A stretch of 8,756 nt of DNA, taken from contig VBOM01000035.1 of the NCBI GenBank assembly GCA_005877535.1, positions 1-8,756 of the forward strand, given 5' to 3'. Both the position numbers and the translations under genes were made by a program. Positions within the stretch are counted from its first letter, which is position 1, and each line of letters starts with the position of its first letter. The stretch comes from Nitrospirota bacterium (GTDB taxonomy: Bacteria; Nitrospirota; Nitrospiria; Nitrospirales; Nitrospiraceae). Positions 1 through 6,231 of this stretch are shown here, in pieces. The notes below the pieces were generated by a model. The model ran no database searches. It worked only from the letters and a program-made list of their open reading frames with translations, and was not told the DNA's origin.

Positions 1-1
1 G

Positions 2-826
2 ATGTTACGTGAAGACACACAGAATCGACTTATCGGATGGTGCCGTCAGGCCCTCAGGTTTGTGTTACCAGTCGAATGCATCGCCTGTGGCCATTCACTC
101 AGCACAGACCCGGTGCCCTTCTTCTGTAGCGCGTGCTGGCAAACCATCCGTCCGCTCCAGCACCCGGTTTGCGCCCGCTGCGACCAGCCGTTTGTCTCGC
201 CAGCGGCCACGACCTATACACCGAACCATCAATGCCAACCGTGTCAAGAGCAGCCGCCGGATTTTCAACGAGCCTGGACCCTCTTCCCCTACCTTCCGCC
301 ACTCCGGGAAGCCATCTGCTCGTTCAAGTATCGAGGCAAACATACATTCGCACAGCCACTCGCTCGACTTATGATCAGCGTCCTGCCAAGCGGAATCGAT
401 GTTGACGTAATTATCCCTGTGCCTTTACACTCGACACGTTTACGCGCGCGTGAATTTAATCAATCGTTGCTGCTAGCCGATCAGCTCAGCCGTCATCTGG
501 CCCGCCCTGTTTCAGCCACAAACCTCGTCAGAATCGCCGCCACCGATCCCCAAACCACATTAACGCGACAGGCACGGTTACGAAATCTACGGAAAGCGTT
601 TGAAATCCGTAGGCCACAGGAGCTCGTGGGAAAACGCATCCTCCTCGTGGATGATGTTTTCACCACCGGAACGACCCTGAACGAATGTGCGAAGGCCCTA
701 CGGAAAACCGGCGCCGGGCCCATCTTTGCGCTGACGCTGGCCAGGACTGTCGATACTGGCCTGGTGCCGGATCGTTTTTTTGCCGAACAGGCTGCACAGT
801 CCCTGACAACCATAGCTGGATGCTGA
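2..826 (+). CDS. comF: ComF family phosphoribosyltransferase-like protein
   Basis: This 274-residue protein combines an N-terminal double zinc ribbon with a C-terminal phosphoribosyltransferase fold. Four CxxC pairs are visible (C26/C29, C42/C45, C57/C60, C78/C81). The PRPP-binding loop is LLVDDVFTTGTT at about residues 214-225, and the IIPVPLH stretch near residue 138 is typical of ComF. Family members are linked to DNA uptake and DNA processing in the cytoplasm, but the reaction is not settled. The first ATG lies one base into the window, so an upstream start cannot be excluded, although the N-terminus matches the family. Family similarity fades around ALTLART (about residue 249), leaving a tail of about 25 residues. 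The last codons, GGA TGC TGA, belong to a repeat end, so the repeat provides the stop codon. No neighbouring gene explains its role further. Confidence 0.93.
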   Translation: MLREDTQNRLIGWCRQALRFVLPVECIACGHSLSTDPVPFFCSACWQTIRPLQHPVCARCDQPFVSPAATTYTPNHQCQPCQEQPPDFQRAWTLFPYLPPLREAICSFKYRGKHTFAQPLARLMISVLPSGIDVDVIIPVPLHSTRLRAREFNQSLLLADQLSRHLARPVSATNLVRIAATDPQTTLTRQARLRNLRKAFEIRRPQELVGKRILLVDDVFTTGTTLNECAKALRKTGAGPIFALTLARTVDTGLVPDRFFAEQAAQSLTTIAGC

Positions 827-837
827 AAAAGTCCGCC
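813..837 (+). repeat. Family-1 palindromic repeat, isolated left end (copy R1)
   Basis: The stretch TAGCTGGATGCTGAAAAAGT, then CCGCC, matches the left end of the complete copy at 2679-2802 with one mismatch (T817 for A). After CCGCC the similarity ends and T-rich sequence follows, so only the terminal arm remains. The TAG at 813-815 is out of frame with comF. The TGA at 824-826 is in frame and ends that gene. Confidence 0.8.
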
Positions 838-865
838 TGTCTGTCTTTTTCATTTTGCCTGTTCA

Positions 866-916
866 ATCTTTCTGGTTTGTTTGGTTACATTGACTAACCA
901 GATGAACCAGAGAGAT
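866..916 (+). other. 22-bp RNA-type hairpin in the fmdB leader
   Basis: Positions 866-887 pair with 895-916 around a 7-nt loop (CATTGAC). All 22 positions pair if the + strand is transcribed: 18 are Watson-Crick and 4 are G-U (870/912, 878/904, 879/903, 881/901). On the opposite strand these four would be A-C mismatches, which favours a + strand RNA structure in the comF-fmdB gap. No U run follows directly, so it does not look like a standard terminator. Its role (leader regulation, transcript end protection, or remnant of a mobile palindrome) is unknown. Confidence 0.6.
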
Positions 917-979
917 CAGGTTTGCCCTACAACTGGGACGATCGAAATTCTGGCGTACCAGGTAGTTTTTCTGCAGCCT

Positions 980-997
980 GATAGGAATGATAGGAAT
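980..997 (+). promoter_or_regulatory. Tandem duplicated RBS-like 9-mer before fmdB
   Basis: GATAGGAAT occurs twice back to back (980-988 and 989-997), just before the ATG at 1005. Each copy holds a weak AGGA-type Shine-Dalgarno core (TAGGAA). The second copy is at the usual distance from the start. Duplication by slippage would be a simple origin. Confidence 0.45.
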
Positions 998-1004
998 ATG
1001 ATCG

Positions 1005-1352
1005 ATGCCGTTATACGAATATCGCTGCCTCGACTGTAAGAAACGCAGCACAGTCCTTGTATTGAGCCTGGCCAATCAGGCACCGACAGCCTGCTCCCAT
1101 TGCACGAGCACCCGGGTTGAACGAATCCTGTCTCGATTTGCCTCGCCGAAATCCGAAGAGGCTCGCCTTGAAGCCTTGGTGAACTCCAGCAATCTGGCCG
1201 GGCTCGATGAAAACGATCCCCAGAGCATGGCTCGGTTCATGAAAACAACAATGGGCGAGGAGATGGGTGAGGACCTCGGTGACGATCTCTCAGAGGCGAT
1301 GGAGTCAGACGAGACCGGCTCCATAGAATCGGATAACACTGACGGGCTATGA
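1005..1352 (+). CDS. FmdB family zinc ribbon protein
   Basis: This is a 115-residue small zinc-ribbon protein. The start MPLYEYRCLDC is the family hallmark, and two CxxC pairs (C8/C11 and C30/C33) form the predicted zinc site. After about residue 50 the protein becomes acidic and low in complexity (EEMGEDLGDDLSEAMESDE), typical of the variable FmdB tail. The family is named after a putative regulator of formamidase expression, but its biochemical role is generally unproven, so no substrate is assigned here. The start is fixed by the conserved MPLYEY and a duplicated RBS-like sequence upstream. It lies 178 bp after comF, behind a strong RNA hairpin. A TGACA/TGTCA inverted repeat (1350-1364) overlaps its stop codon. 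Confidence 0.88.
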   Translation: MPLYEYRCLDCKKRSTVLVLSLANQAPTACSHCTSTRVERILSRFASPKSEEARLEALVNSSNLAGLDENDPQSMARFMKTTMGEEMGEDLGDDLSEAMESDETGSIESDNTDGL

Positions 1353-1375
1353 CAGGCATTGTCATGTATTTTCAC

Positions 1376-1404
1376 TTGACAGATCGTTCCTGTTTCCCTA
1401 TCCT
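1376..1404 (+). promoter_or_regulatory. Sigma70-like promoter for the HTH-mraZ pair
   Basis: TTGACA at 1376-1381 is a perfect -35 box. It is followed after 17 bp by TATCCT at 1399-1404, an acceptable -10 box. Transcription would begin near 1411, about 50 bp before the HTH gene. Just upstream, TGACA-GGCAT-TGTCA (1350-1364) is a perfect spaced inverted repeat that could be an upstream operator. Confidence 0.65.
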
Positions 1405-1420
1405 GCCATCAGTGTCCGAA

Positions 1421-1432
1421 GCCTCGTGAGGC
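1421..1432 (+). promoter_or_regulatory. Candidate operator palindrome downstream of the promoter
   Basis: GCCTC-GT-GAGGC is a perfect 5-bp-arm inverted repeat about 10-20 bp after the predicted transcription start, a usual position for a repressor site. The octamer TCCCTATC also occurs twice in this leader (1395-1402 and 1440-1447). No series of TGGG-type MraZ boxes was seen on the + strand between 1353 and 1462. The binding protein is unknown, and the short arms make chance occurrence possible. Confidence 0.3.
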
Positions 1433-1462
1433 ATATGGATCCCTATCGAACCAGGTTCTTCA

Positions 1463-1660
1463 ATGGCCAAAGAGCCCAAGAGCGAGCTGATGACAGCGGA
1501 GGAGACATGCCGCTATCTCAAGATCACCCAGCGCACGCTCTATCGTTACCTGCGGAGTCGGCAGATTCCCGCCTTCAAACTTGGAAAAGAATGGCGCTTC
1601 GTACGTTCGGATCTGGAACAGTGGATTCGCGATCGCACCAGAGCCGCACTGGCATCGTAA
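1463..1660 (+). CDS. Excisionase-type helix-turn-helix DNA-binding protein
   Basis: This 65-residue protein is almost entirely one winged helix-turn-helix of the excisionase/MerR-like class (HTH_17 style). The recognisable elements are MTAEETCRYLKITQRTLYRYL at the helix-turn-helix (residues 10-30), IPAFKLGKEWRF for the wing (35-46) and the closing helix RSDLEQWI (48-55). Such proteins bind DNA, either as phage excisionases or as small transcription regulators. No integrase is visible, so the regulator role is more likely. The start is the first ATG, with AGG 7-9 bases upstream. It lies 16 bp before mraZ and shares its promoter, so both are probably co-transcribed. Confidence 0.85.
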   Translation: MAKEPKSELMTAEETCRYLKITQRTLYRYLRSRQIPAFKLGKEWRFVRSDLEQWIRDRTRAALAS

Positions 1661-1676
1661 AGGACAGGGTCCATTG

Positions 1677-2117
1677 ATGTTCGCCGGTGAATACCTGTGC
1701 AAAGTGGATGAGAAGGGGCGGTTTATCGTCCCCTCGCCAATCCGTGAGCAGGTCGAGTCGGAGGGACAGGCCGTCGTCTTCCTCAAAGGCCCCGAGGACT
1801 CGACGCTCATCTACTCCATGAAAGAGTGGGAAAAGGTCCTCGAACGGACAAAAACCACGCTCGATGAAGACCAGAGTCGACTGTTCATGCACTTCGTCGT
1901 TTCAGAAGCCGGTACCTCAGAAATCGACAAAGCCGGACGCATCCTGATTCCGAGTCGGCTCAGAAAAATTATTCCGTTGGATGAGGACCAGGAAATCATT
2001 CTGGTCGGCTTATATCATCGCATGGAGATCTGGAATCCGAGCACATGGCGTCGTTATATTGCCCAATCTGAGGAGCGCTACGAACAGAACATGTCCAAGA
2101 TCCTCAATCTCCTGTAG
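1677..2117 (+). CDS. mraZ: Transcriptional regulator MraZ
   Basis: This 146-residue protein has the two tandem AbrB/SpoVT-like swapped-hairpin motifs of MraZ: DEKGRFIVPSPIR at residues 11-23 and DKAGRILIPSRLR at 84-96. Both keep the DxxxR signature. MraZ forms ring-shaped oligomers on nucleoid DNA and usually represses the division and cell wall (dcw) operon. The ATG at 1677 is chosen because MFAGEYLCKVDEKGR begins as in the family and the length is normal; AAAGGACAGG lies upstream. The frame is open further upstream (to 1581), but that part overlaps the HTH gene. Unlike the usual layout, rsmH (mraW) does not follow. Instead a RusA-like gene comes next, so any dcw control would be in trans. 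Confidence 0.93.
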   Translation: MFAGEYLCKVDEKGRFIVPSPIREQVESEGQAVVFLKGPEDSTLIYSMKEWEKVLERTKTTLDEDQSRLFMHFVVSEAGTSEIDKAGRILIPSRLRKIIPLDEDQEIILVGLYHRMEIWNPSTWRRYIAQSEERYEQNMSKILNLL

Positions 2118-2256
2118 GCTGACGTGCATGCCTACGTTTAGGCGCCCGCCCCGGCTTCCCACCTCTCTACGGGCCGTTCGCATCAGTTCCTATCGGAACC
2201 CTGACAAGAAGGTCACGGTGCCACGTATCGTCCCGAGAACGGCTCCGAGTTCCCGC

Positions 2257-2679
2257 ATGCCTGTATCCCCATTACTGCACCCACCGACCGAGCGTCATGC
2301 AGTGTCCTTGACGCTCCCTGTGCCTCCCAGCGTGAACCATCAATATGCCACAGTGAACGGCCGACGATTGATCTCTTCGGCTGGTCGTGCATACAAAGCC
2401 CAAGTGGGACAACTCGTGTGGGTGAAATTGGCGCAGTCCGCGCACCGGGCTGCCCTACTTGCACGACTCCAGTCGGAGTGGCTCGCCCTGTCCATCCGAT
2501 TCTATTTTACCTCGGCCCTCCGACGAGACGTCGATGGCGGGCTCAAGATCGCGCAAGATGCCCTCTGTGAGGGACTCGGCATCAACGACAACCGCATCGT
2601 CGAAACTCACCTCTACAAACACATCGATAAGGACAACCCTCGCATCGAAGTGCGGTTGACGCCTGCGTCCAGTTCCTAG
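2257..2679 (+). CDS. RusA-like crossover junction endodeoxyribonuclease
   Basis: This 140-residue protein resembles RusA nucleases, which resolve four-way DNA junctions as dimers using clustered acidic residues. Visible landmarks are LPVPPSVNHQY (residues 20-30), the DVDGGLKIAQDAL block (91-103) and GINDNRIVETHLYK (108-121). D91, D93 and D111 match the catalytic acidic positions known in RusA, and K97 is also kept. The usual DxDN is DVDG here. The start is uncertain: ATG at 2257 gives a normal length, GTG at 2218 has a better AAGAAGG site, and ATG at 2128 is possible. RusA genes are often phage-derived, yet no phage genes flank this one. The TAG stop is the tip of a palindromic repeat. Confidence 0.82.
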   Translation: MPVSPLLHPPTERHAVSLTLPVPPSVNHQYATVNGRRLISSAGRAYKAQVGQLVWVKLAQSAHRAALLARLQSEWLALSIRFYFTSALRRDVDGGLKIAQDALCEGLGINDNRIVETHLYKHIDKDNPRIEVRLTPASSS

Positions 2680-2802
2680 CAGGATGCTGAAAAAGTCCGC
2701 CAGCGGCGTTCTCGCATTGCTCAGAGGCTCAAGTGACCAAATCGTACGCCTTGCCTCTTCGCTCGCTGCGGCCTTGCTGAACGGCCTTTTTGAGCATCCT
2801 GC
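2679..2802 (+). repeat. Family-1 palindromic repeat, complete copy (R2)
   Basis: This 124-bp element has imperfect terminal inverted repeats: GCAGGATGCTGAAAAAGTCC on the left, and on the right the reverse complement of GCAGGATGCTCAAAAAGGCC. The interior contains a second level of symmetry (GAGGC...GCCT). Each terminal arm carries a GC-rich segment followed by T5 when read outward (CTTTTTGAGC on +, ACTTTTTCAGC on -), as expected of a bidirectional terminator. It lies between convergent genes (rusA + and the permease -). It overlaps the last base of the rusA stop codon. No ORF or transposase is inside, so it is non-autonomous. Confidence 0.85.
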
Positions 2803-2879
2803 GGAAATATTCTGCTGTTGTGCCACACGTGCGGAACATCGAAGTTCTGCATTGCTAGAATCGTTTTCCTCAGGATGCT
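2793..2879. repeat. Secondary inverted repeat fused to R2
   Basis: The right tip of R2 (2793-2807, AGCATCCTGCGGAAA) is matched by a second inverted copy at 2865-2879 (TTTCCTCAGGATGCT), with 14 of 15 positions complementary. Together with the left end of R2 there are three AGGATGCT tips in alternating orientation (2681, 2793, 2872). This suggests a nested insertion or a composite element. The intervening 57 bp show nothing recognisable. Confidence 0.6.
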
Positions 2880-2930
2880 AAGCCCCCAAGTAAGACAGTA
2901 CTCATCAGATCTCCGCTCAAAAATCCGCGC

Positions 2931-4166
2931 CTATTCGTACCGGAGCGCTTCAATAGGATTGAGACGAGCGGCCTTGTTGGCAGGGTACAATCCGAAGAAC
3001 AGGCCGACCATGAGTGAGAAGAAGAACGCAATCACGATGACGTTGCCGGAGATGATGGTCGGCCAGCCAGCAATCAGCGTCATCAACTTCGCCCCGGCAA
3101 CCCCTAGTACGATACCCAACGCACCTCCCACCAGACTCAACGTCATGGCCTCGATCAGGAACTGCATCACGATGTGGTGGCGTTTAGCTCCCACCGCCAT
3201 GCGGACCCCGATCTCTCTCGTCCGTTCCGTCACGGACACGAGCAAGATATTCATGATGCCGATCCCACCGACTACCAGGGACACGGAGGCAATGGCAAAC
3301 AACATCATCGTCAAGGTCTCACTGGTGCCTTCTTGGACCTTCCCGATATCGACCTGGGTCCGGATCGTAAAATCATCGTCCTGCTCCGCCTGAAGCCGAT
3401 GCCGAGCCCGCAACACCTCTCGAATCTGTTCGGCAGCCATCGGCAAATCCTCGACCTGATCGGTCGAGCCGAACATCGCCCCGACGGACCCGATAAATGA
3501 GGTCCCGAACACCTTCCGTTCCGCCGTACTGAAGGGGATGAAAATCACATCGTCTTGGTCGGACCCTTGCGCAGACTGGCCTTTCGGCGCAAGGACTCCA
3601 ATGACACGGAACGGTACGTTCTTAATGCGAATCACCGCCCCCACCGGCTCTTCGCCTGGCTCAAATAGATTCCCCACGATCGTTTGTCCGATGAGCGCGA
3701 CTCGGGCGGCGCTATCCAAGTCCGTCTGGGTCAAGGGACCTCCACTCGTAAAGGACCAGTCGCGAATGGTGAGGTAACTCGGCGAGATCCCGTTAATCGG
3801 TCCGTTCCAATTTCGATTCCCATAGACGATTTGCATGACATCACGTCTGGCCCATCCGGTATCGGCCAATAATGGGATGCGCTTTTTCAGGTCCAAGGCG
3901 TCCGATACGGTGAGCGTCATGGCGCTCCCCTGACTCCCTCGTACGCCGCTCGCAGAAGTTACCCCGGGAAAGATGATGATGACGTTCGTGCCCATTGTTG
4001 CGATCTGCGCTTGGACGGCCCGCTTGGCCCCCTCGCCGATGCTCACCATCGCAATGACCGCCGCCACGCCGATGACAATCCCGAGCATCGTGAGACCGGC
4101 GCGCAGCCGATTTCGAGCCAAGATCCGCAGCGCGGTCAGAATCGTAAGCCACACAAACGCCGACAT
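2931..4166 (-). CDS. MacB-like ABC transporter permease
   Basis: This 411-residue inner-membrane permease is of the MacB/FtsX type, which couples ATP hydrolysis to movement of a periplasmic domain and drives export through a MacA-type adaptor. The N-terminal helix region is LGIVIGVAAVIAMVSIGEGA (residues 28-47). It is followed by a periplasmic core of about 230 residues and three C-terminal helices from about 285. The FtsX landmarks GGIGIMNILLVSVTERTREI and GVRMAVGAKR are clear, and the protein ends in ARLNPIEALRYE as usual. An in-frame TAG directly precedes the ATG, so no upstream extension exists. That TAG and the GAGGG ribosome binding site (4171-4175) lie in the end of a family-2 repeat. 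The gene appears intact, but its partner ATPase is truncated. Confidence 0.93.
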   Translation of the reverse strand: MSAFVWLTILTALRILARNRLRAGLTMLGIVIGVAAVIAMVSIGEGAKRAVQAQIATMGTNVIIIFPGVTSASGVRGSQGSAMTLTVSDALDLKKRIPLLADTGWARRDVMQIVYGNRNWNGPINGISPSYLTIRDWSFTSGGPLTQTDLDSAARVALIGQTIVGNLFEPGEEPVGAVIRIKNVPFRVIGVLAPKGQSAQGSDQDDVIFIPFSTAERKVFGTSFIGSVGAMFGSTDQVEDLPMAAEQIREVLRARHRLQAEQDDDFTIRTQVDIGKVQEGTSETLTMMLFAIASVSLVVGGIGIMNILLVSVTERTREIGVRMAVGAKRHHIVMQFLIEAMTLSLVGGALGIVLGVAGAKLMTLIAGWPTIISGNVIVIAFFFSLMVGLFFGLYPANKAARLNPIEALRYE

Positions 4167-4167
4167 C

Positions 4168-4361
4168 TAGCCCTCACTAGTCATGACGGTTCGTCGCGAA
4201 ATCGCTGAGCCGCGTCGCGAGACCAGCGCGCGGAGCCGTGAGGACCCGATGCGTACTCGTGCAGTACGGTGAGGGTCCGAGGGGCGAGCCCGCTGGCCGA
4301 AGGCTCGTCGTAGCAGCGGATCGGCGTTTGTAGCAGAAGCGATCATGCATAGTGCGGGCTA
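4168..4361. mobile_element. Family-2 MITE-like element (copy A)
   Basis: This 194-bp element is bounded by TAGCCCTCACTAGTCATGA and the inverse of TAGCCCGCACTATGCATGA (16 of 19 positions identical). Its first half is nearly the same as copy B; a 25-nt block at 4181-4205 is identical to 7483-7507. The centre holds a strong hairpin: GGACCC/GGGTCC (4242-4247 with 4273-4278) outside CGTACT/AGTACG (4252-4257 with 4263-4268). It has no protein-coding capacity. If TA is the duplicated target, the termini would be GCCC...GGGC, as in IS630/mariner-type MITEs; that parentage is inference. It separates the broken ATPase from the permease. Confidence 0.78.
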
Positions 4362-4408
4362 AGCCTCAACTGGGCTGGACGTTGGCCGCACTTGGGTCAC
4401 GCGGTTGC

Positions 4409-4828
4409 TTAACACTTGCCCGTCTGCAACCCCACCCGCTCTAAGGCCGCTGCAGCCTGCGCCCGTTGCTCTTTGAGCGAGAGCCCTCGATAGAACAGCG
4501 GGAGCTGCGCATTTTCGAGCGCGCTGGTTCTGGGAATTAGATTGAAGCTCTGAAAGACGAAGCCGATCTGCTGATTGCGGATCCCGGCCAACTGATCGGG
4601 ATTCAGGTTGCCCACCTCTATCCCGTTCAATCGATAGCCCCCCTTCGTCGGTTGGTCGAGACAGCCCAGAATATTCATCAAGGTGGACTTGCCGGAACCG
4701 GAAGACCCCATGATGGCGACGAACTCACCCTGTTCAATCGTGAGGCTCAGCCCGCGCAAGGCATGGACTTCCACGTCGCCAACCCGATAGATTTTCCATA
4801 CATCTTCGCATTCGATCAGTGAGCCCAT
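4409..4828 (-). pseudogene. Truncated MacB/LolD-type ABC transporter ATPase
   Basis: The 139-residue open frame is the N-terminal half of an ABC ATPase of the MacB/LolD class. It has IYRVGDVEVHALRGLSLTI, a Walker A GSSGSGKST (about residues 42-50), and the Q-loop region IGFVFQSFNLIPR (about 88-100). It ends at ERVGLQTGKC. The ABC signature (LSGGQ), Walker B and H-loop are absent, and about 80-90 residues are missing compared with the usual 225-235. The ATG at 4828 is preferred, with GAGGG six bases upstream; a TTG at 4846 also lies in frame. Between the stop and element A are only 47 bp, and no frame there resembles an ABC domain. It cannot hydrolyse ATP on its own. It is probably a pseudogene, unless the gap is an assembly error at a repeat. 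Confidence 0.85.
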
Positions 4829-4951
4829 AGGTTTCCCTCGGTCCAACCTATTTTTTTCTTCACCATCTCATAAAAGCTGGGCAGGATCTGGGTGCTTCCT
4901 CCTGCGCGCTGCGCGAGCACAGAAAGCTCCTACACCCTGCCCACACTCCCC

Positions 4952-6037
4952 CTACATTCCTCGATTGCGCGAGGAACCCCTCTGTCCGCCGCTCCCAAAT
5001 CCTGGAGGCAGATCGCTTGCACTTCGGTCGCCTTTGGGTCGCTCGATCCCTACGACCACCAGTGCGCCTTCAGACAAGCCCTCCGACACGATCTCCGTTG
5101 CCAACCCATCAGAAATACCCGTTTGGACCTGCATAGATTCCAGTTCACCCAACGGTCCCTGCTTCCAAATGGTTCGACTAAGCGCCGTGGCGCCCCTGCC
5201 GGCTCCTGCCATCTGCTCTGCTCCCTTCTCTTTGGTCGGCTTACCACCGAGTATGGAGCGATCGGCCTGGCCCGCGGTCGGCGGGGTGAATCGCAACGCG
5301 GCATTCGGTACTTTGAGCACTGTGTCTCTTTGTGCGACAACGATGGACACGTTCGCGGTCATCCCCGGCTTCAGGCGGAGATCCTGATTATCGACGTTGA
5401 CAACGACGTTATAGGTCACCACATTTTGCACATTGATCGGTGCAAGACGGACCTGACGGATCGTGCCGGCAAATTGATAACCTGGGTACGCATCGACTGT
5501 GAAAGTTGCTTCCTTTCCTTCGGCGATCCCCCCGATATCTGACTCACTGACGTTGGTATCGACTTGCATCTTCGTCAGATCGAGCGCGATCATGAAGAGG
5601 TTCGGTGTGGCGAAACTGGCCGCGATCGTTTGACCGACCTCCACATTTCTGGCGACCACGATCCCGTTCACCGGCGAGCGAATGACGGTGTACTTCAAGT
5701 CCAGCTCTGCGGCATTCAGCGCCGCCTCAGCCTGTTTGACTTGCGCCCCCGCCACGTTCACCTGCGCCTCAGCCGCCTGGGAATTCGTCGCTGCGACGTC
5801 GACGTCGTTCTGAGAGACAAACTGCTGCGCCACCAGCGATTTCACCCGGTCCAGTTCACGCTTGCGCTGAGCCAGATCGGTTCTGGCTCTTGCAACATTC
5901 GCTTTCGACATATCAAGATTGCTGGCTGCTTGATCGCGGCGGGCTTTGAAAGGTTCCGGATCAATCACGGCCACGATATCGCCGGCCTTGACCACCGAGT
6001 TGAAATCGGCATGCAGGCTTTTGATCATGCCGGACAC
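4952..6037 (-). CDS. MacA/HlyD-type periplasmic adaptor, N-terminus missing
   Basis: This is a membrane fusion protein that would link an inner-membrane transporter to an outer-membrane channel. The 361 residues from GTG 6037 show the first half of a lipoyl-like domain (SGMIKSLHADFNSVVKAG), a long coiled-coil hairpin (about 31-110), the second lipoyl half (VIRSPVNGIVVARNVEVGQT), a beta-barrel, and a membrane-proximal domain. The conserved text continues upstream of the GTG (AVQVGTQ, 22 codons) to a TGA at 6104-6106 with no start codon. No frame further upstream encodes a signal peptide or anchor. The GTG is therefore only a formal start. The protein has lost its export signal and is probably non-functional. 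The ATPase starts about 120 bp downstream in the same orientation, as in macAB operons. Confidence 0.85.
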   Translation of the reverse strand: MSGMIKSLHADFNSVVKAGDIVAVIDPEPFKARRDQAASNLDMSKANVARARTDLAQRKRELDRVKSLVAQQFVSQNDVDVAATNSQAAEAQVNVAGAQVKQAEAALNAAELDLKYTVIRSPVNGIVVARNVEVGQTIAASFATPNLFMIALDLTKMQVDTNVSESDIGGIAEGKEATFTVDAYPGYQFAGTIRQVRLAPINVQNVVTYNVVVNVDNQDLRLKPGMTANVSIVVAQRDTVLKVPNAALRFTPPTAGQADRSILGGKPTKEKGAEQMAGAGRGATALSRTIWKQGPLGELESMQVQTGISDGLATEIVSEGLSEGALVVVGIERPKGDRSASDLPPGFGSGGQRGSSRNRGM

Positions 6038-6151
6038 CTGTGTCCCAACCTGAACCGCATCGACTTGTTCTCCATTTCCCTCGCCAACTTGGAGTGCATT
6101 GTATCAACAAGGTTGAAGGGAATCACCTGGCTGACACGGCATCTCTCGGCT

Positions 6152-6171
6152 CTAGCAGACTGCGGAAAAAC
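6152..6171 (+). repeat. Diverged family-1-like repeat end (R0)
   Basis: CTAGCAGACTGCGGAAAAAC resembles the family-1 tip CTAGCAGGATGCTGAAAAAG, with the same CTAGCAG start and A5 run at the same offset. It lies in the region where the N-terminus of the adaptor gene should be, so it may mark the rearrangement that removed it. The similarity is short, and it could instead belong to a separate repeat family. Confidence 0.4.
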
Positions 6172-6231
6172 CTTCTCGGCATCGCAGAACTCAAATGGCC
6201 AGCAGAGCTTGGACAAGAGGAACCCACCCCT

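Noticed and set aside
824..851. GAAAAAG...CTTTTTC hairpin after comF as a terminator
   Set aside because: The stem is only 7 bp and A/T-only apart from the ends, so it is too weak to call.
1581..1676. N-terminal extension of mraZ by 32 codons
   Set aside because: It overlaps the HTH gene, and the family N-terminus (MFAGEY) begins at 1677.
1981..2256. Extension of the RusA-like gene into mraZ
   Set aside because: The first part is out-of-frame mraZ sequence, and the RusA fold starts after 2300. Starts at 2128 or 2218 remain possible but lack homology support.
4829..4846. TTG start giving a six-residue longer ATPase
   Set aside because: The ATG at 4828 has a well-spaced GAGGG and matches the usual N-terminus.
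4952..5542. Plus-strand frames of up to 216 residues opposite the adaptor gene
   Set aside because: They are antisense shadows of a clearly recognisable adaptor and have no domain resemblance.
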